The notes below the pieces were generated by a model. It saw only the letters and a program-made list of their open reading frames with translations. It made no database searches and was not told where the DNA came from. Of a DNA stretch of 64,000 nucleotides, positions 47,959 through 61,079 are shown one piece after another. Each line of letters starts with the position of its first letter. Within the stretch, counting starts at the first letter, position 1. This DNA comes from Hydractinia symbiolongicarpus (taxonomy: Eukaryota; Cnidaria; Hydrozoa; Anthoathecata; Hydractiniidae): positions 25,859,001-25,923,000 of the forward strand of contig NC_079882.1 of the NCBI RefSeq assembly GCF_029227915.1, in the 5' to 3' direction. The translations under genes were made by a program, and so were the position numbers.

Positions 47959-48098
47959 TCTATATTATAATACCCGTATACGTTTGTCTGTCTGTCTGTC
48001 ACCTAAAATGGTAGCTTAGCTGTGCAATAGCGAGAAGCACGCAATGCGGTATAAAAAGGACAGGCGAACCCGTGGATTTTCCACGGGCTAACGACTAG
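47959..48098 (+). mobile_element. Helitron-like element, subfamily B, complete
   Basis: 140 bp start TCTATATTATAATACCCGTA after a flanking A and end with hairpin CCCGTGGATTTTCCACGGGC, then TAACGACTAG before a flanking T. This is the exact A|TC...CTAG|T arrangement of Helitron insertions, and the clearest copy in the window. Confidence 0.7.
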
Positions 48099-48429
48099 TA
48101 AAGTTAGATTCGCACACGAAGAAAGAAAATGTCTTGCATATGGTAAATCAGCAGTTTTGCTTGCATTGATGAACTTGATGCAATATATATTCGTCTGAGG
48201 CAAATAGAAGTGGCAATATAAAAAATTTACAAATTATCTTTGACTGGGCTTAATAAATTATGTACGAAAAATGAGATTTAATGCAATCCAACTTTTGACT
48301 TTGGCCAATTAGTCATTCTAACTGATAACAAAACTTATCAAGCGTCAAATGATAAATTTAATTGTATCTTTATCTGCCTTCGTAACATGATTAATATAAA
48401 ACGTTTTTGATTTCAAACTTTTTTGGACA

Positions 48430-50170
48430 GTGTATTAATAGATATATTAACGTTTAATAACTGGGCTTAATTCATTTTTATTCGCGTGCAAAAATTCATG
48501 TAATAGTTAATCCTAATAATAAGGGCATTGTTTGCTTATAAAACGTTGTTTTTTTATCCGTTATCATTATCAAATATTTCAGGGAAATTGATTAGTGATT
48601 TCATTTTAAACTAATCTTTCTCATTCTTATTTTCAACTTTTCAGCACCAAATAGGGTTTGACGGCTACAATTATTACTAACACTATAGATCAAAATTTAC
48701 AGACAAAATGGACATAGAAGACAGTAACAAAGGAATAACGTATGCATCACGACTATTATTAACGTCAGGCTCCAAATCCTTTTGATAACAGACAACAGGA
48801 TATAGAAAGCTCTCTTTGCGTTTCAAGATACAAAAAATTAATACGAAACTACCCATTTAATAGAATCGAAAATGTTAGCTACGCCAAAATGATACGTCAT
48901 TTTTAAAGGAAATTTTGTATTAGTTGGCGACCTTTTACAAGTAGTTCATGTCAATATTCCGTGATATCATGTGGTCAACAGTAATATTGGCTGACAGAAA
49001 AAAGTAACGTCAAAAGCAGCTAAAAATTGTAAGATCATTTAGTTTTTCCAAACCGACAATTTATTGATCATCAATTCTGAAATAAGTAACAATTCACAAG
49101 TAAGACTATTATTCTTGTATTGACAATAACATTGCAACCGTGCAATTTCTTTTCCTTAAAAACAGAACATATATGACTTCCTTGTTTTATTACCTTTTGA
49201 TTATGCTGTAACAAAGGCTGTTTTAAATGTAAAAATTCATTGATCTACGAGTGGGCTAATAACTCGTCTTCTAATATACTGGGAATGGGGCAGGGGGAGT
49301 TTTGTTTATTCGAAACGTTGTGTTTTTCTGAAATTAAGGAGAATAAAATTAGTTTAAGGCGCCTTTCACATAATTAAAAGGTATTTAGCAAACAAACTTA
49401 TTTCCTGAAGAGCTTCAAAAAGTCGGATAAATAACACATTTTTAGCAAACAGTTTTTTTTTTAAAACAAACAAGTGACACATAAGTTAAATTCGAGTTAC
49501 GTCACATTTTGTTGAAAATTAGTAACACGTGCTGTCATACTTATGAAATAATATGTTTAAATTACGGATCATGTCAAAGCAAAGTCGATAAAATTATATA
49601 ACATTGGATATATTTGATAGATTTCTTTCGTGATTTAGCATGACCCGGGTGGTCGACAGACAAAAGCTATTGTGTGAAAATGTCCACTGGGGCGCCAATA
49701 ACCACCTGTTTGCTAATAAACCTTTAATTATCTAAAAGGCGCCTTGAACTAATTTCTTTAATTTCGCGTTTTTTTTTAATGAGTAAATAGTTTCGTTCAC
49801 TGCTTGATTGACGGCCGGTCACCGGCTTGATTGACGGCCGGTCACCGGCTTGATTGACGGATAGTTATAGGTCGAGTTATTACACCCACCTGTGAGTGAA
49901 AAATTTTTTACACTTGACACATCATTCTTTAAAGTGCGTGTTTCGTCAAAATATGAACTGAAGAGCCTATTTTGGATAAAGAATTTCAATAACAGAGTAA
50001 TATAAAATAGATATCAATAACAGGGAAGTCATATATGTCCTGTTTTCAAGGAAAGTAATTGCACGGTTGCAATGTTATTGTCAACAAAAGAATAATAGTC
50101 TTACTTGTGTATTGTTACTTATTTTATAATTTTAATAAGATGGTCAATAAACTATGGAGGAGAAAATCTA
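48430..50170. repeat. Diverged inverted repeat centred near 49.55 kb (gene-family spacer)
   Basis: 49060-49390 aligns with the reverse complement of 49705-50165 (shared GACAATTTATTGATCATC / GATGGTCAATAAACTATGG, TTGCAACCGTGCAATT, TAATAACTCG, AAGGCGCCTT). The left arm and its outer part, 48430-49390, also align inverted with 59085-59900. Arms have several indels. Confidence 0.75.
49803..49860 (+). repeat. 23-bp tandem repeat, 2.5 copies
   Basis: The unit contains TTGATTGACGGCCGGTCACC and is repeated exactly twice plus 12 bases. Each unit holds an inverted CGGCCGGTCACCGG-like core. Confidence 0.85.
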
Positions 50171-50199
50171 AAAGATATAAACATATTTCGTTTCGTTCT

Positions 50200-53100
50200 G
50201 TGTCAGCTTATATTCTTGTTAAGTAGTTTAGGAAAGTACATTATCATCACACTAGAAATTAAAAAAAAGGTTGCGAAGCATTTCGCAAGTTGCAAGCAAA
50301 ATTAAACTATCCAATACTTTGTCCCTAGCGCTTCTTGTTTAATTGGCGCTAACATCTTCCGAAATACATCAAAATTGAATATCATATAGAAGAACCCTGG
50401 GGACGAGGTAGGAAAATGAACGCTCTGCGGAACAATTCGTTGCTCAAAAACAGTTTTTTTGCGAATAGACTGCGCGAGTATTTGATGTGCGTGGGATATT
50501 CTTTTCAAAATGTGCGAGAAAATTAGATTACGCGAAACTAACAAAAACGAATAACGCGTGTTAAAATTTTGTACCGCCTTTTCCCACAGAATGGTAAAAG
50601 TAAAGAGCGCAATACAAAATTACACTTTTAGCAGTATTCCGAAAGATATGTGATACATCGAGTTGTACTACCCGCAGAAGTTGGTCCTAACGTTAACGAT
50701 TTCGTAAATGACCTCACAACAAAACAGTATTTTTTTCACGTAAAAATACCGGCAGTAGAAGCCACAGAATCTGCTGGAACGAATTTCGAAAACTCACGGG
50801 AAACAATTAAAACAAAAACAAACAAATCAAAACAGTTTTTTAACTTTATCAAGATTTATTAAATAGCTTCAAATTTGGGCAGAAAAACAATAACGGATTC
50901 GCCTTCTTTTCACCACACGCATTAGAAGATTACATCACTCACTCCCATTGTACACAATCTAAAAGAAAAAGAAAACATTTTCATATAGTGAAGCTTCCAG
51001 TGCCTTTAAGGGATGGCCAAGTCAATGAAATTGAAAGCACTGTTTTTCATCTTATAAATAATTAAGGCTAATTCGGAAAAGTATAAAAGAAAAAAACTAA
51101 ACAATTTGGCAACTTTACTAATTTTATACGCAAAGTTCCAACCATACCAACAGTTTCCAAATCTGACAAAATAATTTTAGAAGTGTTTATTTTTTCAGAA
51201 TTTGATTGATGCAAGGCCAAGGGAAATTAAATAAGTTTATTGTCCTAGACCCATTTAAAAACATATGCTTCTCATCATTCGGTTTTTTTTCAACCAACAT
51301 TAATGTAATCACCCAGAGGAAATTATAATGTCTCTTGTGTGTGTTTTAGAAGCTGAGTACACAAATACACAAATATTACAAGTGCTGAACTTTGGCAATC
51401 ATATTTTGCAATCAGACCCTTTTAAAAACTATGCTGAACCATGTCAATTATTAAATTCAGCACTAATAGAAAAGCACCTTGGATAGGATTCTTTGTTGGG
51501 CGAATAAAATGACTGACAAATGGTTTATCGTGAATGAAATAGTAATTTTTACACAAATAATTTAAAAAATAATGAACTTTGTTATGTGGGTTGTTCTCAA
51601 ACACACGTGGGCGGTGGACAAAAAACTGTGATGTAATTTCTCTTGGTCTATTATTCCTGAGAATATTCTAAAATAAGAGGGTGTCAATAAGCTGCAAACA
51701 GCCACATATATAAGGGCGAGTTCGGGCAACTTTTCCAATTAAATTAGTGATTGTCTTCCAAAACCGCCTGCACTTTCCCGAACTTGCCTGGAGCATTTTC
51801 AAAATTCAATTCCTTGTAACATACCTTGTGGACGATAGTTGGAAAAAGATGCTTTAAGAGAAAGAAGTTAATAAAAATTAAAAGTTATTTATCAAGTAAA
51901 TTTTATCAAAAACCATCAAAAACAGTTCTTTTAAGAACTTTACTACCACATAGTTTACTTTATGGTCTATGCAGGTTTTTTCGGGTGAATACTTCAATTT
52001 TTTTGCAAAACGCTAAACTTGCCCAAAAACGCCTGCACGTTATACGGCGTATGCAGCTTATCAGCACCCTTGTTCTAAAATTACAAGCAGTTTCGAAGAT
52101 GCCCACGCCGTTTAGAGGACGTGGTGCGGCTTGGGCATCCTTGAAGTTCTGTTTAATGACAGTTTTAATGTTTTAATGTCGTTTTAAACCTTGTTCTCAG
52201 GGAGGGTGTACGGAAAACTAATTCCTATTGACAATTACATTGCTGTTGGTTTGATAGCAAAAGTGGATATTTTTTTAATTACTGAAACAGGTTACTTATA
52301 TAATAAATAAAAAATGATAAAAAACGGTTGGTCAGCTCACTCTAGCGCCCAGAGCTATTTGTTTTGTCTGCGCCCTAGCTACAGGTTTTCCTATATCTGG
52401 CTATCAGTTAGGTAGTAATACAGCTTCTCCATATGTATTCTACAAATTACTTTCTATTCTTTTATACAAAACTGAGCTCTAGCTAGCTACCTTTCGTGTG
52501 ATTAAGCCTTACCTTGATTTGGATAAAACCAATTAAAATTGATAATATTGTATTCTTACATCCTCTTTGAAACAATAAAATAAAACACAGCTCGGCGCGT
52601 TTTAATTGTACAAATTACTTCAATTTTTCTTTAGGAATGGGTACCTTACACAGGAGCTTTCCAATCCAACTAAAATCTCCAGAAAAAGCACAGCAACAAA
52701 AAAGCTTAAAATACACAAGTAAAGTCGATTAGAAACAGGACTAGCAATAAATTTTTTCAAAAGAAGAAAACCGTTTTAATACTATTATGTTTCATTAAAA
52801 TACAACTATAATAGTATAAGAAGCAAAATTGCAAAGTAATTAATTAATTATTTATACCATAATTAGCTATAATACAAAGAAATAAAGCATATTTTGGGTC
52901 TGTAAAATATACGTGTCTAAAATGCCGACTACCGTTTCTTGTTCACGGCATATTCCTCTCTGTGTGTTCAAGTTCGGCGGACGTATAATCCGGACCAAAA
53001 GACGGGGAGGGGGGGGGGTCAAAATCCGGGGGTGGGGGGGTACGAGCCGTACTTATTGCATTTTTTACTAAACTTATACTTTAACCCCTCGGTCCAAACT

Positions 53101-54570
53101 TATTTGTTTTATTAGAAAAAAAAATAACCTAGCTTTATGTGCAAAAATATCAGTCCTATTTCTTTACGCTGATTTTATATGATTTTTTTTCTATCGAAAT
53201 TTTGAGAATCTCAATAATTCTCTTAGTATACCTCGCGTGTAGCAAACGTGCTCCACAATTTCGCTTCGCTCGCTTCGCTCGCAAAGCTCAATTGCTTCGC
53301 AAAAATTTCACTATATCTAAAGTCGGATTGTAGAAAATCTCTTCTATTTCTTCTGACGAAGTTTTATATAACAAATCTTTTATTAAATTATCATCGATTT
53401 GGATAATGTCCAGAAACGATTAAGTTGCCAAACACTAGTTGTTAGTCATAGAGAGTGTTTAAATAAAACAAGATAGCATGAGATTATGCAAAGTATCTAC
53501 AGCGCTGGGGTTTGTCGTACTTCTATATAAAACGACTCCATTCTAATATTCGTTTTTTTTTAAAAAAAAATGACTTTCTTTTGTTCTTGTAAATTTAGGA
53601 TTGTCTTCAGCCGTTCAACAACAGCGCATAATAATTTCTTAATGATAAACACGCTGACTAATTTATATGAGGTGCATCTGTAACACAGAATCCTAAAAGG
53701 AGGCTTGCAGTCATAACTAATTGTTTTTTCTACTTTTTTTTATCAAGGGTAACTGAAGGTAGAGATTAATGAACTAGGATACTTTCGCTAGTTGAAACAT
53801 CATATAGGACAATTTATTCATCGGCTTGTAGTAATATAGAATGGCAGGATTTTAGTAAGCTATTACACATGTATTCCAGGTAGTCTATCAAAATTTTCTC
53901 TGTGAGGAAAATACCATCAGAACGCCCTAAATCCCGTAGACCTAAAACACCAAACAAACCCTAAAAACAAGACAGTGTGTAAGTGTGTAAGTAGTCTCTT
54001 TTAATAGCAGACACTGTTGGTGCAAAGAAAGCCGTACGCCAACTGAAGGTGTTCGCTTTTTGTTGCTGTTAGGTGGGATCAAGCGATATATAAAATCAAC
54101 CTTAGCCGTTTGTGAAAAATAACATTTGCTGTATTAATGCAAGACAAAATGAAATTGACTAGCAACTCTGAATTATTTGCTAGTCAATAACACTTTTACT
54201 AGTAAAGTACTAATAAACCAGGTGAATAGACTACACACACGGCATGCTACTGGTGTAAGTATACGACACTACGAATAAAAAGAATAGGAGATAACTAACA
54301 CACATAGATAATAGACATGTCATAAAAGAAATTCCTATTTACCATCTCTCAAAAGTTAACGCTTGGCCAAAGCTTTAACCTCGATAGAGACCTCGTTGTT
54401 AATAACTGTAGCTCGTATTATCCCAACTGTTGTTTAGGTAAGTACATAATAATCGTCTTTACCGCCTTTTAACATTAATGGTTCCGACTGACCTTACTTT
54501 GTGCACGGTCTATGAAATGTATATAATGTTTTGTTGAGTTAAAATTACTACAAAGTTCTCGTTAAAACAG
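50200..54570. other. Gene-free stretch between the inverted repeat and copy 3
   Basis: No supportable gene. It includes a short inverted repeat near 52100-52140 (GATGCCCACGCC...GGCTTGGGCATC), a G-run block at 53000-53040 and a CTTCGCTCG microrepeat at 53260-53285. Open frames such as 51826-52176 and 50650-50862 lack any recognisable feature. Confidence 0.45.
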
Positions 54571-54574
54571 TTTC

Positions 54575-57500
54575 TTAGTTTTGTGCTTTCACTTGCGCAC
54601 TGACAATATTTTCTGGCAACAACACAAATTTACAATTCTCTTCAACCAATAACTTTTGGGTAAATCTGTATCGCTTTGCACTGTTTCGTGGATACTTCTT
54701 GCAAATTTGTGAAGCTACTTCCTTTCTCGCAGTGTAACCTGAAATTGAACGATAAAGACCAGAAGTTTGAACAGTCATACAGTTTCTAAGACTTACCCAA
54801 TACGCTAAGAAAAATTAACATGTAATGGCTGGAAAATCAAAATAAGTTGTTGACTTCTATTTTTGTCTGATGTAGATTTGACTTACAGCCAACGTTGATA
54901 TGTTGATAAAAAACGTGGTCGCAAAACATAAAACTCATTTATTGAAAACTAATTACAAGCATATCTTTCTAAATAATTTCTGTAGATTCATACATAAGCA
55001 ATCTTTTAAACTTTGAACTTTTGTTAATCCTGTTAATATTTTACAATTTTTATTTTTTTTTTAATGATACTACGAATAATTTGTTTATACACATTTCACC
55101 ACCGGCAACATGCCGACATTTTTTTATGTTTGTGTCTTGTTTTTTTGTGTCTTAGTACTCCGATTTGCCCTAATTATAAAGCTACCTTACATGTTATTAG
55201 TGAACTATGGGGCGTGTGGTCATAAATCACGAGAAAAAATGGTAAGAAACGAAATTCCGCTGTGTAAACTGAAACTGCTGTTTCAGCAAAGAAACATTAA
55301 AACACACAGGAATAGACAATAGGTTTGACCTTAGTATACCATGAGCCTTGGTCATATTAACCTCAATGACCTTAATCTGATTTTATCTTCTGTCAAAATC
55401 TTCAAATAAAGTACTTACTTGGCATTTCACAATTCTTGAAAAAATGTTTCTGACTTTGAAGTTCTACAGCAGAAGAAATAATAATAAACTAGTCGTTAGT
55501 CCGTGGAAAAATCCACGGGTTCGCCCGTCCTTTTTATACCGCACTGCGTTGGTCTCGCTACTTGCGCAGCTAAGCTACCATTTTGCGTGACAGACAAACA
55601 GACGTATACGGGTATATTAAAGAGATTAAAAAAAGCTATTATGTTTATCGAAATCTTTTGCACAAATAGAAAAAAGATAAGTTTAATTATAGGAAAATTT
55701 AATGTATTTTTTTGTAACGTACTATAGTAGATGTGTTCCATAACATTTAACTCGCATCGATCTACGAAAGAAATAACAATTAAAATATAAGGGGGTTCAA
55801 TGAAAAATAATAATTGTAATAAAATTGAAATTAGTAACTAAATTCCTAGGTAGAATAAAAAATCAGTATAAGAAACAGGTATATAATGTGAAAATGAATG
55901 TTGTGGAAGTATTATAATTCATTTATGCAAAAAAAGTAAGAAAACGGTGTTAAAAATTCGCTACCTTTACCTGAGACGAGAAAAATGATAGTGAGGGTGA
56001 GGATGAAAAGCAATCACTTACCTGGTGCTGAGGTAACCAAACTCAAAGACTTTCCACCAGGTAACGATGTAACCGTAAAATTATATTTAAATCCAAGACG
56101 AAAGTAAACATATTTGACAAAGTCTTTGTCCTAAGTAAAAGGGAAAATACAATTTGGATTAGGTCTATTGTTAGGTATAAAGGAAAAAGTTTAACAAGTA
56201 CAAGTTCATGATCTTATTGTAGAACTCACTTCTGTTTCAAAATTGAAATAAATTGTCTTTGTTCCCAAATCGTCTGTCACTTGCAACATATGACCCCAAC
56301 AACCTAAATCATAAGAGCTCCATTAAAAATTACAATATCTTTACTCGGCACTACGTAATTTCTGTTTAATACATTTTCATTTTACATTATATTGTTATGC
56401 CATAGATGAAAATACACATAATATATCAAACATCCTTCCACTGAAATTCTAGTTGCTAAAGTTTTATTTACAGTATAGACTTTTTCAACTATTCAAAATC
56501 ATATCTTCTTTAATGCATGGAAGGTATGATTAAGAATTAAGAATACTAACCTTGTTTAGAAATATCCGTCACTTGAAATATAATCACATTTTTTCCATTC
56601 CTATCTTCTGCATACAATACACTTATTTTATTTATTGCTTGCGTGCAACTGGGGTAATATTTGCCACATTGTTTCATCTGTTTGAACCCCTCGGTAGATA
56701 ACTCTTTCCCTTGACAAATAATGTAAGAGGAAGTAGCAGTTGTAATCCTTTTATTACACAGATACATTAGTAAAAATTAGGGCAAGAAATCTATAAGAGA
56801 AAAAACTTTTAATATATCTTCAGATTATTAATAGTTTTGCCTGAATTCCTGTATGTCAAAAATGGCTAATATTGTGTCCACAGCTGAGAGAGATATGATT
56901 TTTAAACTATCAGCAAGTGTCTTTCATTCCAGTAATGGACGTCTAATAGTTGGGATTGCAAAGCTATAAGGTTAATTCACATTCTAATCCTGTATCTAAT
57001 TCCACATATCTAATTCTATATTTAAATCCTCATATCCAATTCTATATTTTATTCCACTTATCCAATTCTATATTTAATTCCACATATTCAACTTTATGAT
57101 TAATTCCACATATCCAATTCTATATTTTATTCCACATATCCAATTCTATATTTTATTCCACATATCCAATTCTATATTTTATTCCACATATCCAATTGTA
57201 TATTTTATTCCACATATCCAATTGTATATTTAATTCCACTTATCTAATTCCTCACACTCTAAGGTGCCAATGTTCAGAGTGATTTTATTATCAAATAAAG
57301 AAAATCAAATAAAAAAAATGCTCAATCACGTCTGGAAACATTATTGGTCCAAATGTACATCTCGGGAAAATGAAGAGGTGCCAAAATTAAAGGGATTAGG
57401 GTAAAGAGTAATTCTGTTAATATATTTCTTACCTGCTTTCAAATTTGTAGTCATGAATGTGTTTTTTTGACAACTTGTTGGTACATGAAATTCTACAACG

Positions 57501-57881
57501 AAAACATTGTTATTGTTGTATGTGCAGATTGATTGTGGTGCAGATCTTTAATATTTTGGAATATGGAATGATATCCCACCATGTTAGCATCCAATTAATG
57601 CTTAAATAGTGAAATGTGTTGTCTCTAACTGACAAGAAATAAATTAATAAGCAATTTAAACAAATATTACATATAATAATCATTTTTTGTACCTCCAACT
57701 GTTTTTTGCTTGACTCCATCCGAAATTGTTGCATCCTAAGAAATGAATAACAAAAGTTAGTGCTTATTACTACAAAAATACAAAAAGTATACTTACAAAA
57801 TGCAATACTTACAATTGACATTGATGACCCAATAGTAATTGCAAGAAAAACCAGGAATACTTGATACATTCTTGCAGCCAT
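54575..57881 (-). CDS. Secreted eight-cysteine protein of unknown family, copy 3 (intact)
   Basis: Nine exons on the minus strand: 57881-57813, 57735-57693, 57492-57433, 56709-56551, 56303-56230, 56130-56022, 55761-55723, 55463-55419, 54738-54575; 762 nt, 253 residues, GT-AG throughout. The signal peptide is nearly identical to copy 2 (MAARMYQVFLVFLAITIGSS). All eight Cys are kept: TSCQK, KQCGKYYPSCTQAI, GCWGHM, RCELN, KNCEM, QICKKYP, ENCKFVLLP. Exons 4-6 are nearly unchanged (GKNVIIFQVTDISKQ is identical); the N-terminal mature part and C-terminus differ more. Intron 7 holds a Helitron-like insertion and intron 3 a 26-bp minisatellite. No lesion is visible. Orientation is tail to tail with copy 2. 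Confidence 0.85.
55489..55618 (-). mobile_element. Helitron-like element, subfamily B, in intron 7 of copy 3
   Basis: On the minus strand it runs from ATACCCGTATACGTCTG through GGTAGCTTAGCTGCGCAAG to the hairpin CCGTGGATTTTTCCACGG and CTAG at 55489-55492. The same intron of copy 2 lacks it. Confidence 0.6.
56985..57250. repeat. 26-bp AT-rich minisatellite in intron 3 of copy 3
   Basis: About ten tandem units of the type TCCACATATCCAATTCTATA plus TTTTAT. The central four are almost identical; outer ones vary in length and sequence. Absent from the matching intron of copy 2. Confidence 0.85.
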
Positions 57882-58109
57882 CTTGTGAGACCTGAAATGT
57901 ATGATAACAATAAAGAACAAATTATATTTTAAGTTTACTTTTTTATTCCCGTTAATTGTCTAATGACGCACGACATTGCCGTTAAAAATTGAAATTTAAA
58001 TTCTTAGAGGTTACCTTATATTTTATGTCACCTTTCTCTTACTAAGGTACTAAACTTTGTGTTTTTGCAAACTCCCTTTTACTTTAAATATTATGAAGAA
58101 GAGGAAGCG

Positions 58110-58195
58110 AAAGCACTCATTTAGTCAGCAAATCACCTACTGTCACCTGAAACATCGTCATTAGGAAGAACTGAGACAATTACGTCAATCAAAAT
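58110..58195 (-). promoter_or_regulatory. Conserved upstream block of copy 3
   Basis: On the minus strand TTGACGTAATT, TTCCTAATGACGATGTTTCA, GTGACAGTA and GACTAAATGAG align with 45201-45290. It lies about 230-310 bases before the start codon. Confidence 0.5.
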
Positions 58196-58640
58196 CATGT
58201 ACTAAAACAGGCATAATACTAACGTCACTAAAGCGCAACAAATATCACACTTAAATGTTGGGGTATCTTCAGAAGGAGTAGTTAAAATATGTATACTGCA
58301 TTTATTAAACCACTTTTTTTTATCAGATATTTCAATTTTTTTCTGAGAAATCATTCTTGATTCTGGACACCAATTGCATTATTATTTTGTAGACACATGA
58401 AAGCCCCCTCAATTTGTAGCTATTATGACTCATAACAAGTCTGTTTGACACATTTGTTTTTATTTATAAGTGTTTTCAAATAACAAGGGTGGTATCGAAG
58501 CGTACTTTAGAAATGTTTCGTAACTTAAACATATTATTTTATGAGTATGATAGCCTGTGTCACCAACTTTCATCTAATGTGACGTGACAGGAATTTTTCT
58601 CAATAATTTTTTTTCGCAAATTTGATAATGTATATTATAA

Positions 58641-59020
58641 TAGTCTATGGCCCGTGTAAAAATCCACGGGTTCGTCCATTTTTTTTACCCGCATTGCGTG
58701 CGTCTCATTACTTGCGGTACCATTTTAGATGACAGACAGACTGACATGTGAATACATGTATTATAATATAGATAGACTAGTCGTTAACCCGTGGAAAAAA
58801 TCACGGGGTCGCCCGTCCTTTATGTTTCCCATTTCGTGTTTCCGTAACAGGACGCGTCTTTCGTGGACAGACAGACAGACAGACGAAATACGGCTATTAT
58901 TATAGATACTAGTCGTTAACCCGCGGAAGAATCCACAGGGTCGCCCGTCATTTATATATAGCATTTTGTGTTTTTGTAACAGGACGCGTCTTTCACGGAC
59001 ATACAGACAGACAACAGCAA
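58641..59020 (-). mobile_element. Tandem array of three Helitron-like elements
   Basis: Three minus-strand units abut: 58641-58776 (subfamily B, 3' end decayed), 58777-58908 and 58909-59020 (subfamily A-like, with an ACGCGTCTTTC core). Units 2 and 3 each end in the hairpin and CTAG, and the next unit starts directly with TATCTATAATAATAGCCG-like sequence. Confidence 0.6.
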
Positions 59021-59084
59021 TGATTAAAGAGATACATGCGTTGATTCATTGTATTCCTTTAATCATCTGGAAGGCATCTTATAG

Positions 59085-59900
59085 CAATTCATTCTCTTTA
59101 ATTTCGCAAAAACATGTAGTGTGAAGTAAACAAATTTACTGCTTGATTGTCGGCAAACTTAAAGATGAGTGATACCGACCCGTGAATCAATAATATTTAC
59201 ACTTAGACAGCGTTCTTTAAAGTATTTAAAAAAAAAAATTGCGCGGTTGAAATATTATTATTATGAAAAAAATAAATAAATCTTGCTCATAAATAGTGAC
59301 TTGTTTGATGGTTCAATAAACTATAGTTGAGAGAAACTAGTAGTCATGTAATATTGACATAAACGCAGTTAAAATGCTTAAGAAAGGACGCCAACTCACA
59401 CAGAATATCCTTTAAAAACAACGTTTCCTTTTGCCATAATGTTTTCGATTCTATAAAATAGATAGTTTCGTATAAGTTTCTTGTTTTAAAAAGAAAAGAA
59501 AGCTTTCTATATCCTGTTTTCGGTTATTACACGCATTTGGAGCCTGGTGTCTTGATGTATTCGTTTGTTATTATCTCCTAGGTCAGCTTTGCCTGTAAAT
59601 TTGGATTCGGTGTTTGTGATAATTATAACCGTCAATCTCTATGGTCAAACCTTATATAAATGCTAATAAAGTCGAAGACTAGTTTAAAATGAAAGCACTA
59701 AGGCAATTTCCTGAGATAATTTATAATATTAATAGAAAGAAAAAACAACTTTTTACATGAGAAGATATGTTTGTCGCAAATGATGGCATTGTTATAAGGA
59801 TTGACTATTACATGAAGTTGTGCACGTGGATCACAATAAATAAAACGTAAATATATTCAATAATATTAACATAGCAGTTGACAAACTTCAGGATAATTTC
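59085..59900 (+). repeat. Inverted copy of the 48.4-49.4 kb spacer
   Basis: It aligns colinearly with the reverse complement of 48430-49390: GGACGCCAACT, AGAAAGC-TTTCTATATCCTGTT, ATTTGGAGCCTG, TAGTTTAAAATGAAA, ATTACATGAA-TTGTGCACG. No coding potential. Confidence 0.75.
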
Positions 59901-61079
59901 TTAAGGATATCTTTTTCATCATAATAAAATTGGTTGTTTACACGAACTAGGACAGAAGTGAAATTTGTATTCTCATTTTTAGGAAATGTGGGATCTTAAT
60001 GCACTTGGAAAAGTGAAATAAAAAATAGGCAAAAGTATAGTCGGCCGAAAAAGTGAGTGCTCGGTAAAGAAAAATATTAGTAAAAAAAATTAGTAACTGA
60101 GCCAACTGATCCCGTTCTACCGACTGTTTTTAGCGGTAAGGCAGTGATACAGTTAATCAATAAAAATGTGTTGATTATGTTTGTTAGTTAAAGAAAGGAA
60201 ACACACTCGTAATATTGATATTCAGCCTGCAGTGACAGTATTTTCTTGTATTCTACCTTAAATATCAGAAATTCTCTTTTAAAAGAAACTTCCATAGTTA
60301 AAAAAAAGCTTAAGAATAATATGCAATTTATGCGATTATATAGGAACTAAGCAAAAACTTATCCAGGGAATGTTCAAAATTTCATTCCAAGATATGTCTT
60401 TACAGTTTATCACAACAAAAACTACATATGAGTTTTATAGAAATTTTCCATTTAGAAGAAAAAAGACGGTAAGCACAAGTGGGCCACCACACCACAGTTA
60501 AGCTTGGTTTAAAAGGAAAAAAAAGCTGACTTTACCACAAAATCTTCTATTGGCTTACAAGCAAACTACCTTTATATGCTGCATACATTTCTGTATTAAC
60601 AGGTAACTAATTCCAACCCAGATTTTGCTTTGTATAATGATCACGTGAGCAGAAAAAGATGCAAGATGCTCTGGAAATGAGGTTAAATATGAAAATTAAA
60701 AATCATTATACTTTACTTCTCTCTCTAAGGCGTTCAATCATATCTTTTAAATTGTTACGTTGAGAATATGTAAAGATTTTTATGGCTCCTTTTTGCGAGA
60801 TTAAGTTTTCAATAACACAAACTTCGTAAGGTTTCTGTTATTTGAAACATAACTGGTTTTATACCTGTTATGTTCTAGGTTTAGTACTGTGGTTCGTGAG
60901 TCTGTGTTTTGTATTGTGTGTCACGTGTTAGTATATAAACCGGCATCTTTCTATCTAGAATTAGTTTATGTTGAACATATATACTCTGTGAAAGCTGCAA
61001 AAATTTTCAGTAAAAGTGGCGACTTTTTTTACCGATCAACTTTACTCTTTTCTCAACTAATGACTTATTTTTTTGTTGA

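Noticed and set aside
51826-52176. 116-codon plus-strand frame
   Set aside because: No recognisable domain, and it overlaps a short inverted-repeat region; likely chance.
52990-53045. G-rich runs that could form a quadruplex
   Set aside because: Present, but isolated and without any gene context; could also be a low-complexity assembly region.
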